Assembly: GCA_023422635.1 (NCBI GenBank)
Contig: JAFAGO010000049.1
Coordinates: 1-64,000 of the forward strand
Origin: Bacteroidota bacterium
Lineage (GTDB): Bacteria > Bacteroidota > Bacteroidia > Flavobacteriales > Weeksellaceae
DNA: 64,000 bases
Direction of reading: 5' to 3'
The first letter of the stretch is position 1, and each line of letters opens with the position of its first letter. The notes below the pieces were generated by a model. It searched no databases. It was not told the origin of the DNA and worked only from the letters and a program-made list of their open reading frames with translations. Positions 8,268-17,712 of the stretch are shown here, piece after piece. A program made the position numbers and the translations under genes.

Positions 8268-9350
8268 TTACTTTTGATGCATATCGGTTCGGTTTTCAAA
8301 TTTCTTAAGTCGAGATCGTAATTGTTCGTTATGTAAAAACCAGCCACCAATTCCTCCCAAAACACTTCCGATCAAGATTTCGATAAATCTCATTTTTAAA
8401 AGATGGTCGGGATCTAGCGATTGCGGACTTCCGGTTTCTGCAAGTAAAATTCCCATCGGCGTTAAAAATACCACCGCCAAAGCATAATGCCTAACAATTA
8501 ATAACTCTACAATAATTTGAAGCGCGATGATGCAGATACAGATATACAATGGAGTTTTAACATAACTGAAAATTGCCCATGCAATAAAAAGTCCAGTTAA
8601 GGTTCCTATAATTCGGTGTAACCCACGTTTCCAAATATGATAAGAATTTACGCCTTGTAAAACTGCCAAGCAAGAAATCGGAATCCAGTAAGGATAATCC
8701 AGTTTAAATATTTTCCCCATTAAAATGGAAAGCATCATAAAAATCCCAATAATTGCCGATTCTGCAAGATTTACATGATGATTAACGGTAAAGGTTGATG
8801 GTGCTTCTACTTCACTCTTTTTACGTAAAAAAATAATGCTATATAAAAACGTTAGCACAACGGCATTGAGTGTTCCGATGGTAAAAATGCCAATACTTTT
8901 GGGGATATCTTTAAACTCATGAGGTAAACCAATTGCCATTGAAGCAATCATAATAAAGAAAAAACTTCCCGGCGGTTTTAAGTTAAAATACCGACTTACA
9001 TAATACGCGATCATCGAAAAAACGCCAAAACCAATCGGTGCGGCGATGCTATTAAAGCTTAAAATAAATCCTAAACTGTGGGCGATTATCATTCCAAAAC
9101 ACGATACAAACATCGATACCATTATTTCCATGATATTGCCTTTGGTGGGAATGTAAAGAATTACCAAACCCGCGAGACTGGCCGTTAACGCAGTGCGCAC
9201 ATCATTGAAAAAATAACCTGTAAGAAGTGGAATTCCAACAGCTAAACCTGCCAAGATAGGAATATGCCAACTTCTGTTTGATGGTTTTAGTTGAAAAAAC
9301 TTGGGTAATTCCTTTCGTAAAAATCGCTGGTAAACTGATGTTTCCGCCAT
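8268..9350 (-). CDS. FUSC family inner-membrane protein
   Basis: A 360-residue protein with about ten to eleven hydrophobic helices in two halves (about residues 28-170 and 195-345), the layout of the fusaric-acid resistance/aromatic acid exporter (FUSC) family. The second half has the family-typical YWIPISCLAVLQG and RGLHRIIGTLTGLFIAWAIF. The usual long cytoplasmic domain between the halves is very short here, so this is a minimal membrane-only version. Substrate unknown. It is transcribed alone, divergent from queA, with 272 bases between the two starts. The ends are soluble and charged. Confidence 0.82.
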   Translation of the reverse strand: MAETSVYQRFLRKELPKFFQLKPSNRSWHIPILAGLAVGIPLLTGYFFNDVRTALTASLAGLVILYIPTKGNIMEIMVSMFVSCFGMIIAHSLGFILSFNSIAAPIGFGVFSMIAYYVSRYFNLKPPGSFFFIMIASMAIGLPHEFKDIPKSIGIFTIGTLNAVVLTFLYSIIFLRKKSEVEAPSTFTVNHHVNLAESAIIGIFMMLSILMGKIFKLDYPYWIPISCLAVLQGVNSYHIWKRGLHRIIGTLTGLFIAWAIFSYVKTPLYICICIIALQIIVELLIVRHYALAVVFLTPMGILLAETGSPQSLDPDHLLKMRFIEILIGSVLGGIGGWFLHNEQLRSRLKKFENRTDMHQK

Positions 9351-9552
9351 AATCTTTCATTTTTTAATTATCTTTCAAAAATCTTATTTTTTAATGGATA
9401 TTTCAAATAAATAACAAATTGTTTTTGTATTAAACTGTTTTCCCTTAATTTTCTTAAAAGAATTGATTGTATTTCTTGATGCAAAATCGCGATTTGTTTG
9501 ATGATGTACAATGGTGGAAAAATTCCTCTTTTCTTTAAATTTTAGAATTCAC

Positions 9553-9584
9553 TTGACTTTCGCCTCTTCAATGTCGTATATTTG
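9553..9584 (+). promoter_or_regulatory. Predicted Bacteroidota-type promoter of queA
   Basis: A -7 box TATATTTG (9577-9584) and an upstream TTG (9553-9555) 21 bases away fit the TTG/TAnnTTTG pattern. It lies 38 bases before the queA ATG. Confidence 0.6.
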
Positions 9585-9622
9585 CACGCTTAAATTTTAT
9601 ACACGTAAAATCCGTAAATTTT

Positions 9623-10672
9623 ATGAAAACATCAGATTTTAATTTTGATTTACCTGCAGAACTTCTTGCAGAACACCCTTCAGAACATCGCGATGAAGCA
9701 CGTTTAATGGTGCTTAACCGTAAAGATCAAACCATCGAGCATAAATTGTTTAAAGATGTAATTGATTATTTCGACGAAGGCGATTTGTTCATCTTCAATA
9801 ATACCAAAGTTTTCCCTGCGCGGTTGTACGGAAATAAAGAAAAAACCGGTGCTAAAATTGAAGTTTTCCTTTTGAGAGAACTTGATAAAGAAACCCGCGT
9901 TTGGGACGTATTGGTGGATCCTGCTCGTAAAATTCGTATTGGTAATAAATTATTCTTTACCGAAGATGAATCTTTAGTTGCTGAGGTAATCGATAACACT
10001 ACATCGAGAGGAAGAACTTTACGTTTTCTTTACGATGGAAGTTATGAAGAATTTCGCGCGAAACTAAAAGAATTAGGAGAAACACCACTTCCGAAATACA
10101 TTAAAAGAGAAGTTGAACCTGAAGATGCAGAACGCTACCAAACCATTTATGCTAAAGTTGAAGGAGCTGTGGCAGCTCCAACTGCTGGTTTGCACTTTTC
10201 GAAACATTTAATGAAACGTTTGGAAATTAAAGGAATCGATTTCGCTGAAATTACATTGCACGTTGGTTTAGGAACGTTCAATCCAATTGAAGTGGAAGAT
10301 TTATCCAAACATAAAATGGAAAGTGAAGAAGTAATTATCGACGAAAAAAATGCGGCCATTATTAATCGGGCTGTTGAAGAAAAACGCCGCGTTTGTGCAG
10401 TAGGAACCACATCGATGAGAGCTTTGGAAACTTCTGTTTCTTCAAACAAAAAAATTGGACCTTTCAGTGGTTGGACTAATAAGTTTATTTTTCCACCGCA
10501 CGAATTCGGAGTTGCAAATGCAATGATTACCAACTTCCACACGCCAAAATCAACACTCATTATGATGATTGCTGCTTTTGCAGATAAAGATTTTATTATG
10601 CGTGCCTACGAAGAAGCCATTAAAGAGAAATATAAATTTTACTCTTATGGCGATGCAATGCTAATACTGTAA
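9623..10672 (+). CDS. queA: tRNA preQ1(34) S-adenosylmethionine ribosyltransferase-isomerase
   Basis: Transfers and isomerises the ribosyl group of SAM onto preQ1 at the wobble position of tRNAs for Asp, Asn, His and Tyr, making epoxyqueuosine. The 349-residue length is normal. Family motifs are clear: FDLPAELLAEHPSEHRDEARL at the N-terminus (quoted part PAELLAEHPSEHRDEARL), DLFIFNNTKVFPARL, GAVAAPTAGLHFSKHL, LHVGLGTFNPIE and the C-terminal TNFHTPKSTLIMMIAAFA. The ATG at 9623 gives the family's usual start. It is followed, after 150 bases, by a second RNA-modification gene, rlmN, on the same strand. Other queuosine genes are not in the window. Confidence 0.96.
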   Translation: MKTSDFNFDLPAELLAEHPSEHRDEARLMVLNRKDQTIEHKLFKDVIDYFDEGDLFIFNNTKVFPARLYGNKEKTGAKIEVFLLRELDKETRVWDVLVDPARKIRIGNKLFFTEDESLVAEVIDNTTSRGRTLRFLYDGSYEEFRAKLKELGETPLPKYIKREVEPEDAERYQTIYAKVEGAVAAPTAGLHFSKHLMKRLEIKGIDFAEITLHVGLGTFNPIEVEDLSKHKMESEEVIIDEKNAAIINRAVEEKRRVCAVGTTSMRALETSVSSNKKIGPFSGWTNKFIFPPHEFGVANAMITNFHTPKSTLIMMIAAFADKDFIMRAYEEAIKEKYKFYSYGDAMLIL

Positions 10673-10822
10673 TTAAAATAAAAAAAGCCAACGCGAAAGT
10701 AAATGTTAAAACGTTTTTTCGCTTAGGCAAAATTTCAAAGTTAAAAGGGTTTAAGTGAAGGTGTTCATCTTTAAAAAAGCTCTTTTAACTTTATTTATGT
10801 TGTAAAACGCCTCATCTCTTGC

Positions 10823-11860
10823 ATGAAAGATATCCGTACATTTTCGCTAGAACAGCTTACCGATTACTTCAAAGAAATCGGCGAGAAACCCTTTCGTGCA
10901 AAGCAAGTGTACGATTGGATTTGGAGTAAAAATCTTCATTCTATTGATGAAATGACTAATCTTTCCAAAGAATTACGCGATAAACTTTCTGCAGAATTCA
11001 GTATTAAACCTGTTTCCGTTGACTTGCTTCAAAAATCAACCGACGGAACAATAAAAAATGGAGTAAAACTTCATGATGGTTTAATGGTAGAATCGGTGCT
11101 TATTCCTACTGAAACCCGTACAACAGCGTGCGTTTCGTCACAGGTTGGATGTTCGCTTAATTGTGAATTTTGTGCAACTGCGAAGCTCAAAAGAATGCGA
11201 AATCTTGATGTTGCTGAAATTGTAGATCAAGTCGCATTAATCGATCGCCAAAGTAAAATGTATTTCGATCGGCCGCTTTCTAATATCGTATTTATGGGAA
11301 TGGGAGAGCCAATGATGAACTATAAAAATGTGATCGAAGCCATTCGTAAAATTACGCAACCCGAAGGTTTAGCAATGTCGCCAAGAAGAATTACGGTTTC
11401 AACTTCCGGAATTCCTAAAATGATCAAAATGCTCGCCGATGAAAACCTCAAAGTGAAATTGGCACTTTCTCTACATTCCGCAATCGAACATAAGCGCAAT
11501 GAAATAATGCCTTTCTCGGAAAAATTTCCGCTTACCGATATTATGGAATCCTTGCAATATTGGTATCAGAAAACAGGTTCTGTAATTACCTTTGAGTATT
11601 GTGTTTGGAAAGGAATAAATGATGGAGATGAAGATATACGTGCATTAATCAAGTATTGTCGTCAAGTACCAAGCAAGGTGAATTTAATTCAATATAACCC
11701 AATTGGCGAAGGCAAATTTGATCATCGAAGCATTGCAGCTGAAGAAAAATACGTTCGCGAATTAGAAAAAGCCGGAATCACCATTATGGTTCGTAAAAGT
11801 CGAGGAGGCGATATTGATGCAGCGTGCGGGCAATTGGCCAACAAATCATCAGAAAACTAA
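10823..11860 (+). CDS. rlmN: 23S rRNA A2503/tRNA A37 C2-methyltransferase (radical SAM)
   Basis: A radical SAM enzyme that methylates C2 of A2503 in 23S rRNA and of A37 in some tRNAs. The 345-residue protein shows the CxxxCxxC cluster motif in GCSLNCEFCATAKLKRMRNL, the FMGMGEPMMNY glycine-rich motif, the SAM-contacting TVSTSGIPKM, SLHSAIEHKRNEIMPF and the C-terminal methyl-carrying Cys in GDIDAACGQL. Both catalytic Cys regions are intact, so the enzyme should be active. The ATG at 10823 gives the normal start. The next gene begins 18 bases after the stop, so the two may share a transcript. Confidence 0.96.
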   Translation: MKDIRTFSLEQLTDYFKEIGEKPFRAKQVYDWIWSKNLHSIDEMTNLSKELRDKLSAEFSIKPVSVDLLQKSTDGTIKNGVKLHDGLMVESVLIPTETRTTACVSSQVGCSLNCEFCATAKLKRMRNLDVAEIVDQVALIDRQSKMYFDRPLSNIVFMGMGEPMMNYKNVIEAIRKITQPEGLAMSPRRITVSTSGIPKMIKMLADENLKVKLALSLHSAIEHKRNEIMPFSEKFPLTDIMESLQYWYQKTGSVITFEYCVWKGINDGDEDIRALIKYCRQVPSKVNLIQYNPIGEGKFDHRSIAAEEKYVRELEKAGITIMVRKSRGGDIDAACGQLANKSSEN

Positions 11861-11878
11861 CCGAAACTTCTTACCAAA

Positions 11879-12595
11879 ATGTTTAGTCACAAAGGGAAAA
11901 CAAGAACCAATCGACATAATTTAGGCTTGGCATCTTTTCTTTCTTTTGTTGCAGGAGTGGTAAATGTAGTCGGTTTTATGGCAGTTGCTAAATTAACGAC
12001 GAATGTTACTGGGCACTTTGCCTTTTTTGTAGATGAAGTGTTTAAATTTCATCTTCGGTCTGCCATTCATATTTTACTTTATATTTTTTTCTTTTTCTTT
12101 GGTGCTTTTGTTTCCAATACTTTGGTGGAAATTACGGACAGGTTACGCCGAAATATGATTTACATTATTCCTGCTTATATGGAAGCGTTTATCTTGTTAT
12201 TTGTAGCGTTATTTGGAGATTTCTTTATTCGGATGGATTCTGATGTGGTGGCATTTCTGTTGTTATTTGCAATGGGACTTCAAAATGCGCTGGTAACCAG
12301 TATCTCGCATTCGGTTGTTCGTACCACGCATCTTACGGGATTATTTACCGATATGGGAATTGAATTTTCGCAACTGTTCTTTTATAAATCACATGAAGAT
12401 CGTCATCGCTTAACCACTTCGATAAAGTTACGCTTAACAATTATTTGTTTATTTTTCTTGGGAGGTGTAACTGGCGGACTTCTTTATCCGTATTTCGGGA
12501 TTCGAACATTATTGTTAGGTACCGCAATTTTATTTGTCGGTTTAACGTTCGATTATATTAAAATAAAAAGTCTTCTTCGGAAGAGAAAACACTAA
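11879..12595 (+). CDS. YoaK/DUF1275 family membrane protein
   Basis: A 238-residue inner-membrane protein with six to seven hydrophobic helices. The family signature is visible: FLSFVAGVVNVVGFMAV near the N-terminus, TTNVTGHFAFFVDE after it, and the second-half repeat FAMGLQNALVTSISHSVVRT followed by THLTGLFTDMG. The two TGxF/TGLF motifs after the first and fourth helices are typical. Function of the family is unknown; a transport role is often guessed. The gene sits 18 bases after rlmN and its TAA stop shares one base with the ATG of the next gene, so translation of the two is probably coupled. Confidence 0.87.
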   Translation: MFSHKGKTRTNRHNLGLASFLSFVAGVVNVVGFMAVAKLTTNVTGHFAFFVDEVFKFHLRSAIHILLYIFFFFFGAFVSNTLVEITDRLRRNMIYIIPAYMEAFILLFVALFGDFFIRMDSDVVAFLLLFAMGLQNALVTSISHSVVRTTHLTGLFTDMGIEFSQLFFYKSHEDRHRLTTSIKLRLTIICLFFLGGVTGGLLYPYFGIRTLLLGTAILFVGLTFDYIKIKSLLRKRKH

Positions 12596-13491
12596 TGAAG
12601 AAATTATTTGCTCTTTTTTTTTCCTCTTTTTTGATGGGGATTTCTGCACAGAAAGCGCATTCTTTTAAGCTGAAAAAATACGAAATCGCAAATCTAAACG
12701 AGCGAATTCAAGAAACTTCTGCACTCAATTTCTTTCAAGGGAAATTGTATACGCTCAATGATAGCGGAAATACATCTGAACTTTTTGAAATCGATTCTAC
12801 AAACGGAACCATCATTAACGTTTTGCAAACGGGTTTAAGCAACAGAGATTGGGAAGCGCTTTCGAGCGATGATCGTTATTTCTATATTGGCGATTTTGGA
12901 AATAATGCCGGAACAAGAAAGGATTTAAAAATTTATAAAGTTCCTTTGAAAAACGAGAAAATTGAAAAAGATTCAATAAAAACGATTTCATTTTCGTATC
13001 CAGAGCAAAGTGATTTTTCTCCTAAAAACTTGAACAATAATTTTGATGCCGAATCGTTAATTTCTATTCACGGAAATTTACATGTTTTTACAAAAGAATG
13101 GACATCAAAAGGTGTTTCGCATTATGTGGTTAATGCCAATATTCAAGAATCGGAAGCTGCAGTAAAAACCGAGTACTTTAAAACCGATTTTGTGGTTACA
13201 GATGCTTCTTATTACGAAGGAAAACTTTATGTGGTCGGATATACAAAACTTGCTGCGGCGTATTTAATGATTTTTGAAGAAAGTCGCCCTTCCGTATTTT
13301 TCGAGAAAGAACCAAAGAAGTTTCATGTAGGAACCGCTTTTTCTGTTGGTCAAATAGAAGGAATTACCGTAAACGAAAACGGAATTTATATTTCTGCAGA
13401 AGCATTTTCTTCACCTTTAGGGAAAACTAAACCTCGTTTATATCATATTCCTAAAAAGGCAATTCAGGAATATTTGTGCAACTTTCCGTAA
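12595..13491 (+). CDS. Secreted protein of unknown function, beta-propeller-like
   Basis: A 298-residue protein with a signal peptide (MKKLFALFFSSFLMGISAQ). The mature part has repeated strands with Asp/Asn-rich turns, such as FFQGKLYTLNDSGNTSELFEI, read in pieces, GLSNRDWEALSSDDRYFYIGD, FGNNAGTRKDLKIYKVPL, and VGQIEGITVNENGIYISAEA; these resemble blades of a six-bladed propeller of the SdiA-regulated or phytase-like esterase type. I cannot assign a reaction. There is no lipobox and no T9SS sorting domain, so it is probably periplasmic. The start codon overlaps the stop of the DUF1275 gene (TAATG). Confidence 0.75.
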   Translation: MKKLFALFFSSFLMGISAQKAHSFKLKKYEIANLNERIQETSALNFFQGKLYTLNDSGNTSELFEIDSTNGTIINVLQTGLSNRDWEALSSDDRYFYIGDFGNNAGTRKDLKIYKVPLKNEKIEKDSIKTISFSYPEQSDFSPKNLNNNFDAESLISIHGNLHVFTKEWTSKGVSHYVVNANIQESEAAVKTEYFKTDFVVTDASYYEGKLYVVGYTKLAAAYLMIFEESRPSVFFEKEPKKFHVGTAFSVGQIEGITVNENGIYISAEAFSSPLGKTKPRLYHIPKKAIQEYLCNFP

Positions 13492-13584
13492 TTAATTATT
13501 CATATTTTGGAAGAAGATTGCCCTTTTATAATGTAAAACTTTATCAGAATGTTTTAAATTTTAGAATAAAATGGATTCCTATTT

Positions 13585-13613
13585 TTGCTTTTGTTTAGAA
13601 TCGTCTATATTTG
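13585..13613 (+). promoter_or_regulatory. Predicted promoter of the polyprenyl synthase gene
   Basis: TTG at 13585-13587, an 18-base spacer and TATATTTG at 13606-13613. The expected transcript start lies only about 20 bases before the TTG start codon, which supports that start. Confidence 0.6.
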
Positions 13614-13638
13614 CTCATCATAATTTTATAACCACGTT

Positions 13639-14616
13639 TTGTCTAATATTGTAGAAGAAATCAAGCGCCCAATCAATGAAGAAATGAAACTTTTCGAGCA
13701 AAAGTTTTATCAATCAATGCAAAGTAATGTTGCCCTTTTAGATAAAGTTACGCGTTTTATCGTAACAACAAAAGGCAAACAAATGCGACCAATGTTTGTG
13801 TTTCTGTGCGCAAAATTAGTGGGAACGGTTAACGAGAAAACTTTTCGTGGAGCTTCAATGATAGAGCTTATTCACACCGCAACATTGGTTCATGATGATG
13901 TGGTGGATGAAAGCTTTAAACGCAGAAATTTCTTTTCCATTAACGCTTTGTGGAAGAATAAAATTGCAGTATTGGTTGGGGATTATCTATTATCAAAATC
14001 TGTTTTGCTTTCAACAGATAACAAAGATTATGATTTGCTTTCCGTAATTTCCAGAACAATTAGGGAAATGAGCGAAGGTGAACTTTTGCAATTAGAAAAG
14101 GCCCGTAAACTCGATATTACAGAAGATGTTTACTACGAAATTATTCGACAAAAAACGGCAACACTAATTGCTGCTTGTTGTGAAATTGGAGTTCTTTCCA
14201 ATGATGCCGATGAAACGTTAGCTAAGAAAATGCAGGATTTCGGAACGTATACGGGATTGGCTTTTCAGATTAAAGATGACCTTTTTGATTATCTCAGTTC
14301 TAATGTGATTGGTAAACCTGTGGGTATTGATATTAAGGAACAAAAAATGACTTTGCCTTTAATTCATACTTTGAAAAACGCTTCAGAAAAGGATTATCAG
14401 TATTACTTTAAAACCATTAAAAAATACAATAACGATCCAAAAAGGGTGAAGGAATTAATTGAGTTTGTAAAAAAATCTGGAGGATTGGAATATGCAATTT
14501 CGGTAATGAAAGATTTTCAACAAAAGGCAAAAAATATTCTTAATGAATTTCCAGATTCCGAGTCTAAAAAATCCTTGCATCTTATGCTCGATTACGTAAT
14601 CGAGAGAAAATTCTAA
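13639..14616 (+). CDS. Polyprenyl synthetase (all-trans long-chain isoprenyl diphosphate synthase)
   Basis: Condenses isopentenyl diphosphate with allylic diphosphates to make a polyprenyl chain, here probably the octaprenyl-type tail of menaquinone. The 325-residue protein has KGKQMRPMFVFL, the first Asp-rich motif in LVHDDVVDE, the second in FQIKDDLFDY, and GKPVGIDIKEQKMTLPL. The start is a TTG at 13639: it lies shortly after a good promoter, an in-frame stop is six codons upstream, and the N-terminus MSNIVEEIKRPI fits the family. The alternative ATG at 13684 would cut 15 residues. Chain length is inferred, not read from sequence. Confidence 0.92.
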   Translation: MSNIVEEIKRPINEEMKLFEQKFYQSMQSNVALLDKVTRFIVTTKGKQMRPMFVFLCAKLVGTVNEKTFRGASMIELIHTATLVHDDVVDESFKRRNFFSINALWKNKIAVLVGDYLLSKSVLLSTDNKDYDLLSVISRTIREMSEGELLQLEKARKLDITEDVYYEIIRQKTATLIAACCEIGVLSNDADETLAKKMQDFGTYTGLAFQIKDDLFDYLSSNVIGKPVGIDIKEQKMTLPLIHTLKNASEKDYQYYFKTIKKYNNDPKRVKELIEFVKKSGGLEYAISVMKDFQQKAKNILNEFPDSESKKSLHLMLDYVIERKF

Positions 14617-14907
14617 ATTACTTTTATACTAAGTAATATTACTGCTACAGTAATCATTACTAATGCGGTTATGAATAAATATTCCGCAATTTTTTCGGAT
14701 TTTTTTTGAGATTTAATATTGCCTGATCTTAACGATAGAAACGAAAAAAAAACAACTTGCTGCCAAACAAATGCTTGCAATTCCTGCGCTTTCGTCGATA
14801 TAAGTGCCATGCGAAGTCTTAGTAATTCTTAACGAAGTAATTATGATTAGGCAGAATCCTAATAAATTGCTCGATGCATTAAGAATATGCGAAGATTTAT
14901 TATCCAT
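14613..14907 (-). pseudogene. Small three-helix membrane protein gene, frameshifted
   Basis: Two overlapping minus-strand frames make one sensible protein. The first (ATG at 14907) encodes MDNKSSHILNASSNLLGF and two membrane helices up to CLAASCFFF; the second frame continues with SFLSLRSGNIKSQKKSEKIAEY (read in two parts) and a last helix, ending at 14613. The join falls at a run of nine A on the plus strand (14744-14752); removing one base gives a continuous product of about 95-97 residues. I recognise the general type as a small conserved Bacteroidota membrane protein of unknown function. The frameshift could be real or a homopolymer error. The gene's stop overlaps the end of the convergent polyprenyl synthase gene. 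Confidence 0.6.
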
Positions 14908-15001
14908 ATCATGAAGAATTAATAATTCAAAATACGTTCAAAAAAATTACATTATCAATTTTTTAATAAAATTTATGAAAAATTAATTTCTTTTTAAAAT
15001 C

Positions 15002-15034
15002 TTGTTTTCTGCAATTTTAAAATTATTATATTTG
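15002..15034 (+). promoter_or_regulatory. Predicted promoter of the E1 fusion gene
   Basis: TTG at 15002-15004 and TATATTTG at 15027-15034 with a 22-base spacer. The predicted transcript leader is only about 14 bases, which favours the ATG at 15053 as the start. Confidence 0.55.
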
Positions 15035-15052
15035 TACAAACCACTCAACATC

Positions 15053-17482
15053 ATGCAGGAAACCTATATTGCGACTCAGGAAATTACATTTGATGATTTC
15101 AGAAAAAGCATTTTAGCAGATTATGAATTGGCGCGCATTTCTAGAGAAATGTCTTACCTCGGGCGACGTGAAGTGCTTACAGGTAAAGCAAAATTCGGAA
15201 TTTTTGGCGATGGAAAAGAATTACCCCAACTTGCGATGTCGAAGGTATTTCGAAATGGAGATTGGCGTTCCGGTTACTATCGCGATCAAACTTTTGCAAT
15301 GGCGGTGGGTGCACTTACCATCGAAAGTTTTTTTGCACAATTGTATGCCGATACTAGTGTGGAAAGAGATCCCGCTTCTGCAGGTCGACAAATGAATGGC
15401 CATTTTGCAACGCGTAGCTTAAATGGAGATGGAAGCTGGAAAAATCTTACGCAAATCAAAAATATCTCCGCGGATATTTCTCCAACGGCAGGTCAAATGC
15501 CTCGTTTATTAGGTTTGGCGCAAGCTTCAAAAATATTTAAAGAAATTGATTTCGAAGGTGCAGAAACACTTTCAAATAAAGGAAACGAAATCGCCTTTGG
15601 AACTATTGGTGATGCATCCACAGCTGAAGGGCATTTTTGGGAAACCCTAAATGCTGCTTGCGCTTTGCAAGTCCCGATGATTCTTTCGATTTGGGATGAT
15701 GGATACGGAATTTCTGTACCCACCAAAAATCAGCGTGCAAAAGCAAATATTGCAGAAATGCTTTCTGGATTTCAACGCGTTGAAGGAGAAAATCAAGGTT
15801 GCGAAATTATTCAAGTTCGCGCTTGGGATTACCCAAGTTTATTGGAAGCGTACGCGAAAGCAGAACACTTTGCAAGAAATGAAAGTGTGCCAGTTGTACT
15901 TCATGTAGTGGAAGTTACTCAGCCGCAAGGGCATTCAACCTCAGGTTCTCACGAACGCTATAAATCCGAAGAACGTTTAACTTGGGAATCACAATTCGAT
16001 GGACTTGTTAAATTGAAAGAATGGATTTTAAATTATACCATCGAAATTGATGGAAAAGAAATTTCTATCGCAACCGAAGAAGAACTTAATACAATAGATA
16101 CACAAGCTAAAAAAACCGTTAAAGAAGGTCAGAAAAAAGCTTGGAATGATTATCGTAAAACAATTTTAGAATTGAAAAATGCAGTTCTGCCTTTGGTGGA
16201 ACAATTAAAATCACAACATTCTGAAATTACAGAGTTGTTGACTTCTTTTTCAAAAATTGTTTCCGTTGGTAAAAAAGATGTTTTCCATTTGGCAAAGCAA
16301 TCTTTGTTTATCACGGTGAATTCTCCTTCAGAAACCAGAACGAAACTTAAAAATGTGGTGAAAGAAATTTCTTCACAAGAAGAAGAACACTATTCCTCTC
16401 ATTTGTATTCGGAATCGCAATGGAAAGCGACGAATGTAAAAGAAATCAAGCCTGTATTTTCTGATGAGTCATTAGAAGTAGATGGTAGAGTCGTAGTACG
16501 TAATAATTTTGATAAAATATTTGAAAAATACCCTCAAACATTAGTGTTTGGTGAAGATGCTGGAAACATTGGTGATGTAAACCAAGGTTTGGAAGGGATG
16601 CAAGAAAAATACGGTGCAGTGCGAATCGCCGATACTGGAATTCGCGAAGCAACCATTCTCGGACAAGGAATTGGATTGGCAATGAGAGGTTTACGTCCGA
16701 TTGCGGAAATTCAATATCTTGATTATCTTTTGTATTGCTTACAAGGAATGAGTGATGATTTAGCCACTTTGCAGTATCGAACAAAAGGCGGACAAAAAGC
16801 GCCATTAATTGTGAGAACTCGAGGACATCGCTTAGAAGGAATTTGGCATTCTGGTTCGCCAATGGCAGGAATTATTAATCTTTCGAAAGGAATTAATATT
16901 TTGGTTCCGAGAAGTTTAACAAAAGCCGCAGGATTTTATAATACAATGCTAAAATCCGACGAGCCTGCCCTAATTGTGGAGTGTTTAAATGGCTATCGCT
17001 TAAAGGAAAGGCAACCCGATAATTTGGGAGAATTTACCGTTCCTGTCGGCAAAATTGAAGTGACGAAACCTGGGAAAGATATTACCTTAGTTACCTACGG
17101 TTCAACGTGGCGAATTGTTTCGGCAGCAGCAAAAGAATTGGAACGCGTTGGAATTGATGCAGAAGTAATCGATGTTCAGTCCTTAATGCCTTTTGATTTG
17201 GATGCTGAAATTGTCGAAAGCTTGAAAAAAACCAGCCGTATTGCCGTAATTGATGAAGATGTTGAAGGCGGAACTTCAGCTTATATTCTGCAACAAGTTC
17301 TTGAAAAACAGGCAGGTTTTAAATTCTTAGATTCTGAGCCGATCACCATAAGTGGAAAAAATCATCGTCCTGCCTACGGTACTGATGGAGATTATTTCAG
17401 TAAACCATCTTTAGATGAAATTATTGAAAAAGTTTATGCCATTTTTCACGAGGCCAATCCTTCGAAATATCCTGAATTATAA
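15053..17482 (+). CDS. 2-oxoisovalerate dehydrogenase E1, alpha and beta subunits fused
   Basis: The thiamine-diphosphate decarboxylase component of the branched-chain 2-oxo acid dehydrogenase complex. The 809-residue protein joins both E1 subunits. The alpha part (about residues 20-400) has YYRDQTFAMAVG, the SPTAGQMPRLLGLAQASK region and the ThDP-binding GTIGDASTAEGHFWETLNAA. The beta part (about 480-809) has VFGEDAGNIGDVNQGLEG, ADTGIREATILGQGIG, RTRGHRLEGIWHS and VIDEDVEGGTSAYI. Between them lies a charged linker of low similarity. The frame could start at 15002, but that would add a hydrophobic stretch upstream of the promoter, so 15053 is chosen. The matching E2 gene is not in the window; lpdA (E3) lies 3 kb downstream. 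Confidence 0.92.
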   Translation: MQETYIATQEITFDDFRKSILADYELARISREMSYLGRREVLTGKAKFGIFGDGKELPQLAMSKVFRNGDWRSGYYRDQTFAMAVGALTIESFFAQLYADTSVERDPASAGRQMNGHFATRSLNGDGSWKNLTQIKNISADISPTAGQMPRLLGLAQASKIFKEIDFEGAETLSNKGNEIAFGTIGDASTAEGHFWETLNAACALQVPMILSIWDDGYGISVPTKNQRAKANIAEMLSGFQRVEGENQGCEIIQVRAWDYPSLLEAYAKAEHFARNESVPVVLHVVEVTQPQGHSTSGSHERYKSEERLTWESQFDGLVKLKEWILNYTIEIDGKEISIATEEELNTIDTQAKKTVKEGQKKAWNDYRKTILELKNAVLPLVEQLKSQHSEITELLTSFSKIVSVGKKDVFHLAKQSLFITVNSPSETRTKLKNVVKEISSQEEEHYSSHLYSESQWKATNVKEIKPVFSDESLEVDGRVVVRNNFDKIFEKYPQTLVFGEDAGNIGDVNQGLEGMQEKYGAVRIADTGIREATILGQGIGLAMRGLRPIAEIQYLDYLLYCLQGMSDDLATLQYRTKGGQKAPLIVRTRGHRLEGIWHSGSPMAGIINLSKGINILVPRSLTKAAGFYNTMLKSDEPALIVECLNGYRLKERQPDNLGEFTVPVGKIEVTKPGKDITLVTYGSTWRIVSAAAKELERVGIDAEVIDVQSLMPFDLDAEIVESLKKTSRIAVIDEDVEGGTSAYILQQVLEKQAGFKFLDSEPITISGKNHRPAYGTDGDYFSKPSLDEIIEKVYAIFHEANPSKYPEL

Positions 17483-17502
17483 ATAATTAATGATAGTAAA
17501 GA

Positions 17503-17526
17503 AGCGGACGAAAGTTCGCTTTTTTT
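17503..17526 (+). terminator. Terminator of the E1 fusion gene
   Basis: Hairpin AGCGGAC-gaaa-GTTCGCT (one G-T pair) followed by seven T, 20 bases after the stop codon. Confidence 0.8.
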
Positions 17527-17712
17527 ATGCTCTCTGAATTTTACTAAGATTAGAAATCGTTTATAAACTGAAAAATAAATCGAAAATATTGTAAAATGCT
17601 CATTTTTTTTATAATGTATTGATTTTCAAACAGATATGTTAAGTTAGATAACTTTTATTTAAGGGTGTGCTTAAAGTCGTTCTATATAATTTTGTAAATT
17701 GTCGCCAAAAAA

